A stretch of DNA of 64,000 nt from Telopea speciosissima (Eukaryota; Streptophyta; Magnoliopsida; Proteales; Proteaceae), in contig NC_057924.1 in NCBI RefSeq assembly GCF_018873765.1, positions 2,666,001 through 2,730,000 on the forward strand, written 5' to 3'. Under the pieces are notes generated by a model that was not told where the DNA came from, searched no databases, and worked only from the letters and a program-made list of their open reading frames with translations. Below are positions 1 through 13,121 of this stretch, one piece after another (position 1 is the first letter of the stretch; each line of letters starts with the position of its first letter). Position numbers and translations under genes: made by a program.

Positions 1-229
1 AAATAATATGTTGCACATGGTTTGCAATTGATATTACTATCTTATTAGTAAATAGTAAGTGTTTAAATGAAAACCTAAGTCATCTACTTGAAAGGAATTA
101 TAAGAACACCTGTCCAATGAACATCTTGAACCAACATTCTTTCCCATCGGGTTTCTATAATTTTCAAAAACTTCTTGTTTCCTGTTGGATTGGAGCATAT
201 ATCTTTTGCTTTTACACTCTTGGCACCCT

Positions 230-1600
230 CTATCTTACCCATGGTTTGCTCCTTATCTCCATCAACTTCTCTAAAAAGACAAAAAGAGTAGCATCACAAC
301 GTTTTAAAGTCACACACCCTTTCCCAAAACTTTGTGAATGTGACGAGGTCTTGAACATATCTCCCAATTTCAGACCTTGCGTCAGAATTAGACAACCAGT
401 TGGAAGTGGTAAACATTTGAAGTAGACCTTTCTTCTGGGAACGCAGGCTATATGCAATATAATTTGTGGCAAATCTTATGGCTGCAGGCCTCACTAAATC
501 CCCTCTTATGTGCTCCTCATCAATGCCAAAACTCAACTATGATTGTAATGAAGCTGATGATCCCACCTTGCATCAGTAACCACCTTTTGACCTTGGTTAT
601 ATCTCCGATGTCCTTGAACATCAAATCAATACAATGTCCAAAATATATGCCCCCTCTTCAACATAAGCATATGTTCGGCCTTCTTGAAATTTGCTGCATT
701 GTTAGTCACTACTTATGCAGCATTCTCTTCCCCTATCTCCTCCACAACCTCATCCATTAACTTATACAAATATATTGCATTATATCACTAGATGCATTGA
801 TGGACTTGTGGAAGATCATTCAGCCAGCACAAAAAAAAAGGAAGTTGACGATGGACAATCTCGTCCGTCCACTCCACCTATCACACATTATGATCACCCC
901 ATATAGAGGCCATTCTCCTTGAAACTCTCAATATACTCATTCACCTCTTCCACATTGTCATCTTGGTAAGGCTTGACAATCTTATAAGGCGTTGGTGGCT
1001 TAACATTTATTCCACAACGCTGAATCTCCTTACCATGGCCTTGAAGCAAGGATCTTTGGCCTTGTGAGATGGAATAAAAAAACTATGAAACCATCTGGAG
1101 ATTGCTCTACCTATCTTGTCTTTGGCTGAAATCTTTCTTCTATCCTCTGTTGGCTTTCATCCTCGCTTTGTAGGCAGCAGTATCCATGTCATGGATGTTT
1201 GGGCTCTTCTTCCTCTTATCCTTGTCACTCTTTGCAAACCGGTCAAACATTTCCCTGACACTGGGTGTGCTGCTACTAAACCCAACAGTCTCCTTACCCT
1301 TTTCTTACCTATCTGCGGATGAGATGAGGAGTCAACAACAACTTCACTAGGGTCCTGACGTTGTGGTCGAGAAGATCTAGTGCGTTCTTCCGTTAACCTC
1401 CGTCGATTTGGGCTCTCTTTTATGGAGATTTCAGGACATGGGTTTGGCTCTCTTGCAGGGAATTCTGAAGTGGATTTTAATGGGTTTGGTCGCGACACAC
1501 GATCATGACAAATACAATCCTCTCCTCCTCCCCTACCTCTGTCCCTCAGTCTCTGTGTCCCTATCCCAAACTTGCTACCAATGCTTGGTTCTTGCAAGGA
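230..1600 (-). pseudogene. Decayed hAT-superfamily transposase (DUF659-like)
   Basis: On the minus strand, broken reading frames line up in the order of a plant hAT transposase. At about 960-1150 there are traces of the segment before DUF659 (ISRWFHSFFIPSHKAKDP, then GINVKPPTPYKIVKPY). At about 560-790 comes the DUF659 core (VVTNNAANFKKAEHM, then RGHIFWTLYC and LMFKDIGDI). At 294-536 follows the next conserved block (LVRPAAIRFATNYIAY, then LLQMFTTSNWL), ending near 230 with LEKLMEIRSKPW. Stops and frame changes separate the blocks, so no transposase can be made. The zinc finger and the C-terminal dimerisation domain were not seen. No terminal repeats or target duplication were found. It probably lies in an upstream intron of the CorC-like gene. 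The family call rests on motif order recognised from memory. Confidence 0.7.
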
Positions 1601-3300
1601 GCTGCTGCTGATTCTTACTACTTCAATTCTCCTTCATCGTCGTCTTCATATTCGTCCTCCTCTTCTCTTGCTTTTGTTCCTGTGAATTGGAACTGGACGA
1701 CATCATGTGGTACCAGTACCTGATCAAGGCTCAAATTGTGTAAATGCGATGCAGCAAAAAGAGGCCCAAAGTAGTTCAAATTTTCAATGATCGGATTCGG
1801 AGATAGATTAGAAATTCTAGGTCAGCATTGTTGTAATCTGCTGCTTCCTTATTCACTGATATCTTGATTTCCTTTGATATCTTGATTTCCTTTGCCAGTG
1901 AAGAGCCTCTCTGCGGGGGCACTTGGTTTTTTTGAAGACTGCACCAGGTTCCTTCACAGCAAACGAAGATTCTGATTTGCTCCGTTCAACGTGAGTATCC
2001 ACCAGGACCAAGGCAGGGCCGCAGGGGTGGGGTGGGGTGGGGCAGACAGCGAACCTTCAATTTCAAGTGCGTGGAATCCACTATCCAGCCGAACTGCCCA
2101 AGGGAAAGTGGGAAGGAGGAAGAAGACAAAGCATAGAGTGCCAGAGATTCCAATGTATGGAAATTACAGAATTACCCATCTTCTTATCCATAGTTGAATG
2201 TAAACACAAGGTTAAGAAAAAAATAGCGAAACAATCCATTTCACTCTTCGTCATGCTGTATGGAAGGACCCTATATATAAATAGACACAATTAAATCGTA
2301 AAATAAAAAACACATCAAAATCATAAAAATATATCAAATAAAGCTCATATTGCATTTCATGCATTGCAGGTATTTATCAAACTACATTGAAGTATTGAAC
2401 CAATGTGCATCAGTTATCCCATTTTTTCAATTATTTTCATTTAATTTTTTATTTTCCAAAAAATAAAAACAATTGAAATAATATAAAAAAATTAAAAAAA
2501 TGCATCAATCTAAGTATATGATGCATTTTATTCATTACAGGTATTAATCAAACTACATTGAACCAATTTGCATCAATTATCTCATTTTTTAAACTATTTT
2601 AATAATTTTTATCCATAAAATGACAGAAAAAATTGAAAAAAAATACATCAATCCAAGGTTAATGATGCATTTCATTCATTACAGGTTTTTCAAACTACAT
2701 TGAAGTAATTTGCATGAAAAACCCTTGGTTTTTTTTTTCCATTATTTTGAAATTCCTGAAAATAGGAAAAAAATATAAAAAATACAGAAAAATTGCTTCA
2801 ATAGTTTCATTTCATATATCTGATGTCTAATGTTTGTAACAAACATATAAATTTCCCAATTCATATCCCTTGTTTTCTGTAAGAAAAAAAATTTCCATGT
2901 AAATTCGATTTTCTTGGAAATTTCAAGAATCAATGCACAAATTCATGCTTCTACCAAAAAAAAAATAAAAAATGCACAAATTCATGCAATAGTTCATGTT
3001 TAATGCAGTGATTTAGTTAGTTTTACTTAATTCTACTCAGCCATAGCGAAAAACAGGAGCAAAAATTTCAAGATCTTTGAAACTTACTTGTTTTGCTCAC
3101 TGTTCCTTCAATCTAAGATTCTGATGGTTGTCAAAACTGAAGTTTGTTTGCAGAATTAGAATCTCTTTTCCGTGTTGATTCAAAGCCCCAAATCACAAAT
3201 TTGAAAGAAACACAAATGGAGGGTCTAAAATTTGATTTTAGGTTGAGAAAACCAGTCCACTTTTGGTCTCTAGTTCTTGAACTAGACCTTAAAGTCGAGT
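1601..3300. other. Non-coding stretch, AT-rich; partial tandem repeat
   Basis: I see no supportable exon. A serine-rich open stretch at about 1610-1690 is low-complexity and has no family signature. From 2290 the DNA is very AT-rich and contains a degenerate three-copy repeat, listed separately. Confidence 0.5.
2345..2710. repeat. Degenerate tandem repeat, three copies of about 145-170 bp
   Basis: The block CATTtcATgCATTgCAGGT followed by ATCAAACTACATTGAA recurs at about 2353, 2524 and 2667, and each copy continues into an A/T-rich tail with ATGCATCAAT-like words. The copies have diverged and have small length differences. Confidence 0.7.
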
Positions 3301-3460
3301 TTAATGGGACTTATCAATATGTATCGATAAGTATCTTAAATATCAAGCCATATCGGCCGGTACGGTATGATACCTTTGTTTAAACAAAGTATTGTATCGA
3401 TACCGACAGATACCAATATGTATCGGCTGATACAATATGATACGGTCCGATAGTTTAAAC
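3300..3460. repeat. Inverted, TATCGATAC-rich repeat (MITE-like remnant)
   Basis: Repeated words such as GTATCGATA, GATACGG and TATCGGC occur on both strands around a palindromic centre near 3372-3392 (CTTTGTTTAAACAAAG). Related GTATCGAT-rich stretches occur at about 58020-58200 and 62300-62470, so this looks like a dispersed decayed element. No target duplication was identified. Confidence 0.4.
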
Positions 3461-3473
3461 CTTGCATGCAGGG

Positions 3474-3498
3474 AGTGGGTGGGTGGGTGGGTGGGTGT
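3474..3498. repeat. (GGGT)n microsatellite
   Basis: About six GGGT/GGTG units in a row. Confidence 0.8.
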
Positions 3499-3738
3499 TG
3501 TTGTGTATTGATATACATTGTTGTAGCCCTTAACAACTCGAGCTTTTGGATAAGCGGTTGTAACAACTCTGAATATATTTTTCTATGAATGCTTTTATTT
3601 TTTTAGGTCAGAATTGCGAAGCATAGTAGTCCTATCCTTGGGTGAATAACTCACTTTATTTTAAAGAATTTGAAGTAAGAATAGTACAACTGGTATGCTA
3701 GCCAGACAACCAACAAAAGCCAAAACAAATAAATAAGA

Positions 3739-5809
3739 GCAGTTCATTCTCCCCCCCTTTTTTTTTTATTTATCCCGAATATTACCTAGGACCCGGGCCA
3801 GCCCCTAGAATTTTATTAATATCCAAAATTAATAAAAGAATACAAGGGGGGGGGGGACATTCCACCTTACCCCAACCCAAGGAGCAAAACCACTCTTGGC
3901 CTCTGAAAACAACCTCCCAAACCCATACAGATATGAAAACAAAACACAAGTGCTAATTTCTGAGAATAGGCAAACCAGTCTTGTCCTCCCTTAGAATACG
4001 CTGTAATTCACCCGTAGGCAGACAGCCCTGCTGGAGAGTGATAGATGACCCAGAATCACAAGCAAGATTAGCCAACCAATCAGCCGCCCTGTTACTTTCT
4101 TGATAAGCAAAGGACATGTAAGCCCAAGTAGAAGAAAGCAAGGCCAAAACCTCCTGGAACCAATACCAACCCTTCCATAAGTTACATCTCTTGTTGTTAA
4201 CCATTCTGACAGTGGATGCGGAATCCGAGTTAACCACTAAATCAAAGAAACCTAATTCCTGGCAAAGAATCAACCGTCCCTCAAGGCTCTTAGCTCAGTA
4301 ATCGAATTAGTGCAAACACCATAAAAGTGAGAGAAAGCTGCCAGGACTACACCATTCGAGTCCCTAATGACCCCTCCACCCTCCCATAGCTTGGATTACC
4401 CCTACAAGCACCATCCACATTAAGCTTTACTGAGGCAAAAGGCGGACACCAATAAACTGGGATAGGGCATTTCAGCTGGGGTGGTGGAGCCAAGAGGCCA
4501 AAACATTGAAGAATTAAGCCGTCTCTAGAGGATCCCAACCGACCAACCTTGGAGGGCAACAGAACATCTTTCATCCAGGCTTTAATGCGCTCAACTATTA
4601 AACTAGCAGTACGCATATTTTCCCATGCCCTCTATTATTTCTCTCCTTCCAAAGCTCCCAAACAATCAAAGAAGGCAAGATCCCTGTGATATAAGCACTT
4701 AGGCTTTACAACTCGCCAAATCTTGCCTAAGGGAAACCCGACTTCTGACATCCTGTGAGGGAAGAGCAGAGATGTAAAAAATACGAGAAAAGTAGCCCCA
4801 CACCTTGGAAGCCGTTCCACCAAAAACCAGACAGTGATCAGTAGTCTTCCTCCTTGGACTCCCACAACAGTTGCATTTGGAAGCCAAGGGAATACCAACC
4901 GACATTAAAGAAGCATCTGTGGGGATCTTTCCATTGATGAGTTGCCAAGAAAAAAAGGCCATCTTCAAGAGTACAGATTGATTCCAAATCCACTTAGCAT
5001 AGGATATCACAGGTGATACACTCCGCACTTCATTCCAAGCTGACTTAGTTGTGAAAAAACCATTAGTAGAAGGGGCTCACACTAGAACATCATCTCTATC
5101 TGAGAGCAAAATTACCAAGAGTAATGCTATCTCTTATTGATGCTGAATCATTGAAGGTGGCCAAGAAAAAAAGACCACCTTCAAGGGTACAGATTGATTC
5201 CAAATCCACTTAGCATAGGATATCACAGGTGATACACTCCGCACTTCATTCCAAGCCGACTTAGTTGTGAAAAAACCATCAGTAGAAGGGGCCCACACTA
5301 GAACATCATCTCTATTTGAGAGAGCAAAATTACCAAGAGTAATGCTATCTCTTATTGATGCTGAATCATTGTGATTTAAAATGTCCTGCCTCCAGGTGCC
5401 GTCCTCCCCCAAAGCATCCTTGACACACAACTCCGTATCAACCAGAAGGCCATTGTCAACATAGTCAATCAGAGGGCCTGCCCCAGCCCAATTATCAAGC
5501 CAGAAGGAAATATTGCCAGAGCCAAGCAACCATCTTGATTTATCCATCAAGAACCCCTTAAAAGCCAGAGTATTACGCCAAGACCTTGAGCCAACCCCAT
5601 GCGACCCAACCAGAGCAACATGGTAATTTTTAAAGCACTTTGCCTGAAAAAATCAGTCCATAGAGAGCGGTCAGCAAGGACCCTCCAAAGGCCCTTAAGC
5701 CTGAGGGAGAGGCCAACATCCTCCAGCAACCTAACTCCCAACCCCCCCTCTTCAAGTGGCCTACAGACCTTCCGCCAACACACCCAGTGTTTAGGCAGTT
5801 CATTCTCCC
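3739..5809 (-). mobile_element. 5'-truncated L1-type LINE with 15-bp target duplication
   Basis: The element lies between two exact copies of GCAGTTCATTCTCCC (3739-3753 and 5795-5809). Its 3' end on the minus strand is a poly(A) seen as the T run at 3758-3767. Broken frames read, in order, the end of the reverse transcriptase (KHWVCWRKVCRPLEEGGLGVR, 5547-5800), the zf-RVT region (WIWNQSV, FFSWQLINGKIPTDASL, CNCCGSP; 4699-5550) and a plant RNase H domain (VKLNVDGACRGNPSYG at about 4400; SDSASTVRMVNN and SNRAADWLANLA at 3953-4273). Endonuclease and most of the RT are missing, as expected of 5' truncation during target-primed reverse transcription. Several frameshifts make it dead. It appears to lie in an intron of the CorC-like gene. 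Confidence 0.9.
4941..5371. repeat. Tandem duplication of about 215 bp inside the LINE
   Basis: Copy A (4941-5153) and copy B (5157-5371) are nearly identical over the zf-RVT coding region, with an offset of 216-218 bp. Differences are a few substitutions and a 2-bp indel (near 5100 versus 5318). The duplication is separate from the target-site duplication. Confidence 0.9.
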
Positions 5810-5988
5810 TAAACAATTACAAAAAGATCATAATAGATAGAACTCATAGAAGCCAAGATGTTCATCATTAGAAGGGCATCTGGACTACTTAATGCTTTGT
5901 GTGGATTGGCTGTTATTTCAAAACTTTATTATGTCTCACTTTCTCATATTGTGCTTCTATTAAGCAATTTTTTTTAATGCTATTTCAG

Positions 5989-8900
5989 ATTCAATGTCAG
6001 TGTGGAATCTTCTTAGAGAGTTTCGCATCAGGAAGGTCCACATGGCTGTTGTTCTTAATGAATATGGTGGAACTGTGGGAGTATGTTCATTTCATTGCTG
6101 TTTGTTTGAACATCAATGTTTTATATTTTGAAGCTGTCCATACTGCTGGCTTTTTTTATTTCAAAAAATAAATATTCAATTTACATTGCATCGTTGCTGA
6201 TAGCCAGAAAACTGATAAACAGAACACATAGGTAGTTAGGTGATTAGAGGTAATGTATATGGAGTCGATTTTTTTAGGGTCTTGATATATGTAACAGCTT
6301 CAAAAATAAATTTCACGATCCCTGCTGAACTGCATCGCCAGGGTATGATGGCTGATCTGTGATGCTACCTGCACCTCCATTCTACCCAAAGTACCATGGT
6401 CAGATATGATGACATGCTGTGAGATATTTGTTACATCCTCAAAATATGGAGTGTAGACAATTTCTTTTCCTTTCTATTTTGATTTTATACCCAATTGGGT
6501 ATGCAGTATGCACCCATTACTTTGAAATGCTCACAAGTTAGGCAGATAGGTCTGACTTGTTCTTTATATTTTACCAATTCATTCCAAAGTCACCCTATGC
6601 TTTAGGTTCACACTTGGTTCTCATAGACAGGTAGCTCCAAATTGAGTCCAGAATTCACAGATTTTGTTTAGTGAAGACTTCTATTTCCTAAAATTTTGGC
6701 CCTATCATCCCAGTTGATTGTCATTTTTCTTGGAAGTTCCACCGTTAGACAGCAATGTTCACTTGAGAATCTGTTTTGCACCTCTATGTATATTATTGGC
6801 AACTTATTTGCAGGGAATGCCACATTTTATCTGTTGAAACCTTATGAGATTTGTCTTCTCTTTTGTGGGTGAAGCAGATAGTAACTCTGGAAGATGTTGT
6901 TGAAGAAATTGTTGGTGAAATCTTTGATGAGAATGATTCAAAGGTAAGACTTGAAGTAGGTTTTGTCTGCATTTGTGTAGCAGTGATGCAATGACTTAGT
7001 TTACCTTTGCTTGATTGTCCTCTTGGTGGGGATTCTTACCAAACCTACAAGGTATGGGCCCAAGTGTTGGTGCTTTATCATCAGAAATCCTTGTTGATAA
7101 CAATACTCTAATTTTCCTTGTGACAGGCTAATACTCTATCACCTTGACTATGACATGATCTGATGTAGGATCAAGGAATGGCATAATCAAACAGAAATGT
7201 ATGTTCATATATATATATAATGGACTAAAATCTAGAATGTAGATTGTAAAACAATGAAACCATAAGAAATAATAAATATAGAATATAATGGTAAAATTCT
7301 AGTTTGCTAGACGAACAAAATTTATTATGCAATCTATAAATAGTGGGCAATTGAGTTGGCTATAGGCAAATAATTCTGTGACTTGAACATGACGTAAGTA
7401 TTCTGTAAAAGTCAGCAATTGAGTTGGCTATAGGCAAATAATTCTGTGACTTGAACATGACGTAAGTATTCTGTAAAAGCCGATAGTTCAAACTTGAAGA
7501 GGGTGGCCTAAGGTGGAGAATAAATACTTCAGAATTTTCTTGATTGATGAAATTTATAGAAATTGCTGTGGCTATGCTCTGAATAAAGAGTACAGAAGAA
7601 AATAAATAATGAAAGGAGTTATGAAGGACTGGAGTTCATATCCCAAAGACTGGAAGGAAGTACTAGTGTAGCATTAGGAAAGCAATTGGCCTAGAGTATA
7701 GGTGCTGTTATGAGAATTTGGAGAGTTAACAGATACTGTTTATAAGAATTAAAACTCCAAGTAGTACTACAAGTTGCAGGTGAGAGTGTTTTAGGGGTCA
7801 AATTGGAGCTAGGGTTTCAGGGATTAAAGAATCAAGGAAAAATATGCTACAACTGATGAGAAAATAGGCCTTATAGAAGGTTAATGGTAGAAGGTTCTGT
7901 TATAGCTTTGAAGATAACTGAAAATCATGGGTGAGAGACTGCATGATCGGTCAATGTTTAAGCAAGTTTAATGTTATTTTGATAAAGTACTAGAGAAATG
8001 GCCTTGAAGAAATGGTCAATATCAAATCTATAGCTTCCCATGCCAAAAATGTAATTTTGATGAACTGCAACCTTGCTCAAAGAAAGCCCCATCTTGGTTA
8101 TCTTAGCAGATATTCACACAAAGTGCTGGTAAACTGTGGTTGCACCTGGTGTGAATTTGCTGTGTAGTTTCCTTTTGATTGCTTAGAAGGCATCAACTTC
8201 TACATCTCTGTGTGTAGTTAATGCATAGTAGACAATTTAGCAAACTTCCCTTTACCGCAAATCTGGACTGTGTCCTTCAACATTATATTATCTTGACTTA
8301 TGAAACTGCAGTTGTGTTTGCTTTTATTTTTTTTTCTTATATGGCTTTCCATAAGACAGGAGGAGATCCAGAAAAAAACGGGTTATGTTGCTATGCGAGG
8401 AGAGGGAATTTTTGATGTTGATGCAAATACATCAATAGATCAACTCTCTGAAGACCTAAATGTCAAAATGCCAGAGGTTAAAGTATCGGTAGCTAATTTT
8501 TTACTTTCTCTTTTGTTATTTTGGGATTTCCTTTTTCTTGCATGTTGGATGTGATTATCCTTTTACTTATCGATTCAGTTGTTGTTAGTTTTATAAGAGG
8601 TTGTCAACCGAAGTTATATGCCACATAGTATTCTTGTTTTCCTGTCTAATAAGTAAAATCTTATATACGAGGTAGAATCATTTCAAGGAATACACTGATG
8701 CCAAGGAAACTAAAGTTGTGTGAGAGAGAAGGGATTAGTCAACAACTTTCTTTTGTTGCTTATCCAAAATATCGAAGGTATATATGAAAACTAGTAGTTG
8801 TCACTATGAACAAGGATACTTTTGTTCATGATCTACACCCATTCTTCAGCTCACGCTGTGGTTCCACCTTTAGAAACACTTCCTTAAAGTGTTAGTAATA

Positions 8901-11900
8901 TCAAATGGGCATTTGGTATCATTAATATCCCTGCTTTTGCTTCCTTCTACTTTTTGGTACAAGTTCTATGGAACCAAAATTTGTTCCTATATAATTATCA
9001 AGACAAATTTCATTGGTCTAGAAAAGTTATCCTTTCATTGATGAATGGAGTTTGGAAGAATTGTTCTTAATGTCAGAAAGTATTTTATGCTTAAATCCGT
9101 TCCTGCTCTCTCAGGAATATGAGATTCTAATAATTAAAGAACAAAAGAGTTTAATGGCTGCTGAGAGCAAAGGAGATTACGCTTCTACTTTAGTAATTAC
9201 CTACTCTCCCTACTTGATTGTTTGAATTGTAGGACCTTCTTAAAATAAAGAATTATAATTATATTTTTGAATCAATGAATGCTTATGATTTCTTTTGTGT
9301 GTCAATAAAAATATTTTCAAGAAATCAAGTCAAATGCGTAAGTGTAAAATAGTTTTAAAACTTCTAGTTCTCCACAAAAACTATTTCTTGAGAGTATAAA
9401 AGCCAGATCTGGTTTATTTAAGCAGTTGGGACAGTTTAGTTGTTGAGTTCTTTGGCACTTTATGAGCTTAAGCTGTGGTTTGGATCTGGGCTCATTTCTT
9501 CACTTCACCAAATTTTAGAACTGGTGCTTGACTAGAAGGGAGATAAAAGGCCTCCTCATGAATTTCATAAAGCTCCTTTTGTCTCAACTAGGGAAAAAAA
9601 AAGTTTCCTGGAAATTAATTTTTATTTTATAAATGTGTCCTTTTTTTTTGTTTGTACATGATGGAGCATATTTGTGCATGGTTGGGTGGGGAAAAGAATC
9701 CAGCCATATGATATGGGTGGTGTGTTCCATGGGTGACAAATGTAACATTGACCAAGTTTCCACCACTTTTTTGGGTAATTGGAAAACATTGTCCATAAAA
9801 ATGAATGAGTCGTTCTATACAGCACGATGAAGAGTGAATCAACTCTCTATACTATTTTTTTTTTATCATCCTCATTAAGTCTATTTACTGACTTGGAGTG
9901 GAGTAAGGGTGTCAAAATGGAACCGGAACCGACCGTTTACAATTGAACCGCTCCACAGAAAAATGATCTGGTTTTGATTTTATAGAATTCTCTTTCCGGT
10001 TCGGTTTTGATTTGCACCGTAAAACTGCGGTTCTAAACCGAATAGAAACCGGTACCTCTTACTCGAATACTAGCCCATGCATCAATTGGATTAATTAATA
10101 AACAACAATTATTCCAACATACTTGAAACATAAAATAAGTAGAATGTCTTGGGTTAACTATATATTATATTTGTTCAAGTACAAATTGAAAATGATGGAT
10201 GATATTAAAATGGATTAACAAAACCCTATTTGCTAATAGAAGACATAGTTTGTTTATCATGTGAGAGTGGAGAAGAAAAAAAAATGGAAAAAAAAAAAGA
10301 ATAGGAAAGGAAAAGGACGGATGAAGATGGGAAGTTTTTTATTTTTTATTTTTTATCACATAGGCATGGGTAATATGATGAGTGAGGGAGACCGGGGGAG
10401 AATGGAAAACATAGGAATATAAACGCTTTGAAAACCAAGGTTGTCTTCATTACTGTTTCCCAAAACCGACAGTACACAAACCGCATGTAATCCGGTTGTG
10501 AATCGGATAACGAAAACTGAATAGAAACCGGTAAAACCGGACCATATGCAAAACGATTCTGATTTTAGCTGATTCCTAATCCGGTTCGGTTTTTATTTCA
10601 CCTTATCAAAATGTAAACCGCACCGATTGACACCCTCAGAGTGGAGGGACAGAATTAGTAAATCCACTCATCAATTGTGATGGAATCTTGTAGAGAGGAG
10701 AGTACGAGAGTGGAATGAAGCTGACACCGAATCAGCCAAACCTGTTCACATACTCCAACAACCATGACCTGTTGTTGGCCACCCATGACTTGAGTGCTAG
10801 CTGGTTTCAATGTAGGCACATTGGCGAGAGAGAGAGAGAGAGAGAGAGAAAAAGCACCTGGCAGCCATGGGAGGAGTAGAATCGTGTCTCTGTTTATTGC
10901 TGATTGATCTTGTGGACTATGATTCATTCTTTATTGATGTCTATGGCACTGTCAGCATTTTCTACCTTGCTTCTGCCTACACTATTGATCTTGTTTTTGA
11001 TCCCAGAATCAGGGGCAGCTCTCCAGTGATTAACACTCCCGATCTCAAACTGAAAACTATGGCCTCCAGCTGAAGAAGACAAAAGGTCAATCATGTCGTC
11101 ACCTATTTGTATGTTTGATTAGCTTAGGGGGAAAGTTTCACTGGATGTGAGCCCTGCATCAATGCAGCTACAAGAAAGACATGACAGCATAGCAAGAGAA
11201 ACTGGAGGCCAGTGATGGCAGGGAGCAGAGGACAGGGCGGTGGCTGGAGGGTGGGTGCGGAGACAGGAGTCCCGGGGATGGAGACGAGAGACTGGGGGTA
11301 GGGGTTCACAGGAAAGGGGAGTCAGTGGCCAAAGAAGAGAGGGAATGGAAGGTTGGGGTGGAGTTGGGGGCGGGGGTGGGTTAGGGGCGCAACAGTTGGC
11401 AATGGAGGGGTGTTGCAGGGAGTGGGGGGAATGGGAGAGCGGGAGAGATAGGGAGCAGAGGGCGGGGGGGGGGGGGAGGGGGGAGGGGGAATGGAGCGAA
11501 CTCACGGGGAAGGGGGTGTGGGAGGGAGAAGAGTTGGGGAGAAAGAGAGAGAGAGCGATGGAGAGGGCAGTGCGGAGGTGGGGGGTGGAGGTCTCTGGTT
11601 TTGATCAAACATGTGGGGAGAGCAGAGGGTTGCAGAGTAGGAGGTGAAGTGGAGCAGTTCGAAGGTGGAGAAGAAATTTGGGTCTTTCTTGCAGGGAAGT
11701 GCTTGAGCCGTGACGACTGTTCTTACTTGTAAATCACATGTACAACTATTGCTCTGGATTGCCGATGGGAGACCGGAGGGTGATTGGGGGCTCATGATAG
11801 AGGGGAAGGCGGAGGTGGGGGAGGGAGCAGAGGATGGAGAGAGAGAGAGAGGGCACTGAAGCTGGAGACAGAGACGAGAGGGACAAAGATGCAGAGGAAG

Positions 11901-13082
11901 TCTATGTCCGAACTGGCAGAGAGAGGAGAAAAACGATTTGGTGATTAAATAGGATTTTACGAGCGTTACCCTCCACTAAATTGAAAACAAAAGCATTTGT
12001 GAGGGTAAGAAAATCGTAGTGAAGTGAATTGTTTCACTGGGCGTAGTGACACGGAAGAAAACCCAAAATGAATTGGAAGATCTCAAATTTTGTATTTCAC
12101 TTCAGTAAAATAATTTCTGGGTCCTTTTTTTTTTTGGGGGGGGGGGGGTGGAGGTGGTAACTTTCTTTGCTTTTAAGACAATTCCCATTTAATAATTTCC
12201 ATTGAATCACCATTAGACTTGAAGAATCCATCTCAGACAGACATTATCAGGTGGATCACAGTTTTGACCGGTGCATTTGGCATATAATCCACAATTCTAA
12301 CTTTTTTCTGTTAAAAGTTTTAGGAGTTGCTTTCATCCTATGACTGTTGTCTTGATATCAGTTAAATCACGATAAGAATCCAAACTGATTGGAGAACAGA
12401 CAAGAAAATGATTGTAAGACATAATCCTGGTGGGTCATTGATTCATAGACCATAGTCATCCTGGTTAAGTATAGTTTACCTTTGTGCCCCTTCACAATCC
12501 ACCATGATTATGTCCTCTTCTAGAGTCTATGGATCTTGAACTACCCTGTCATGTACTAGTCTTTCATCCTGACTTTTAATCTGACTGAGATCATGATTGC
12601 TAACATGGTTGCGCATACAAAGTACATGGCATATATTGAGTTGGGAATCTCCTTGAGGAAGTGCTTTCCATAGTTTTGGTGGCTGTTGATTGGGCTGCAG
12701 TCCTTCAATCCTGAAAGGATTGGGAGGCAGTTGTTGCTGCTCTAGATCTTACGTGGGTATTTGAATGGGCTGCCCTTATGCCTTTGCTTCATATTAGCTG
12801 GGAATTGAGCAGGTAAAAGCTACAACCATTCAACCCTGACTGGCAGAAATTGCTAGCCTTGATGCAATTCCTTCGTCGGGAATAGTAGGCTGGGCCCCAT
12901 AGGGTTGAGAAGGACCACTCTTACTCCATTTCTTCCCAAGTAAGAAATGGTGAGCTGTGGGGAATGTTTGGCTGGTGAGAGACATCACTTAGTCAAGAGA
13001 AACTCAAGAAATGGTTGTGCGTACAAGTCCATGCCTTATTTGTCTGTGTATTATTTTGTATAGTTAGCCATAACTGTTTTGC

Positions 13083-13121
<39 letters not shown>

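Noticed and set aside
1505..1723. Serine-rich frame as a possible first exon of the CorC-like gene
   Set aside because: Low-complexity TCT/TCC repeats explain it, no splice continuity with the exon at 5989 could be shown, and it overlaps the edge of the hAT remnant.
11240..11647. Open frame of 135 codons rich in Gly, Arg and Glu (and its Pro-rich counterpart on the other strand)
   Set aside because: It lies in the purine-rich tract, its composition mirrors the DNA bias, and it sits in an intron without any domain.
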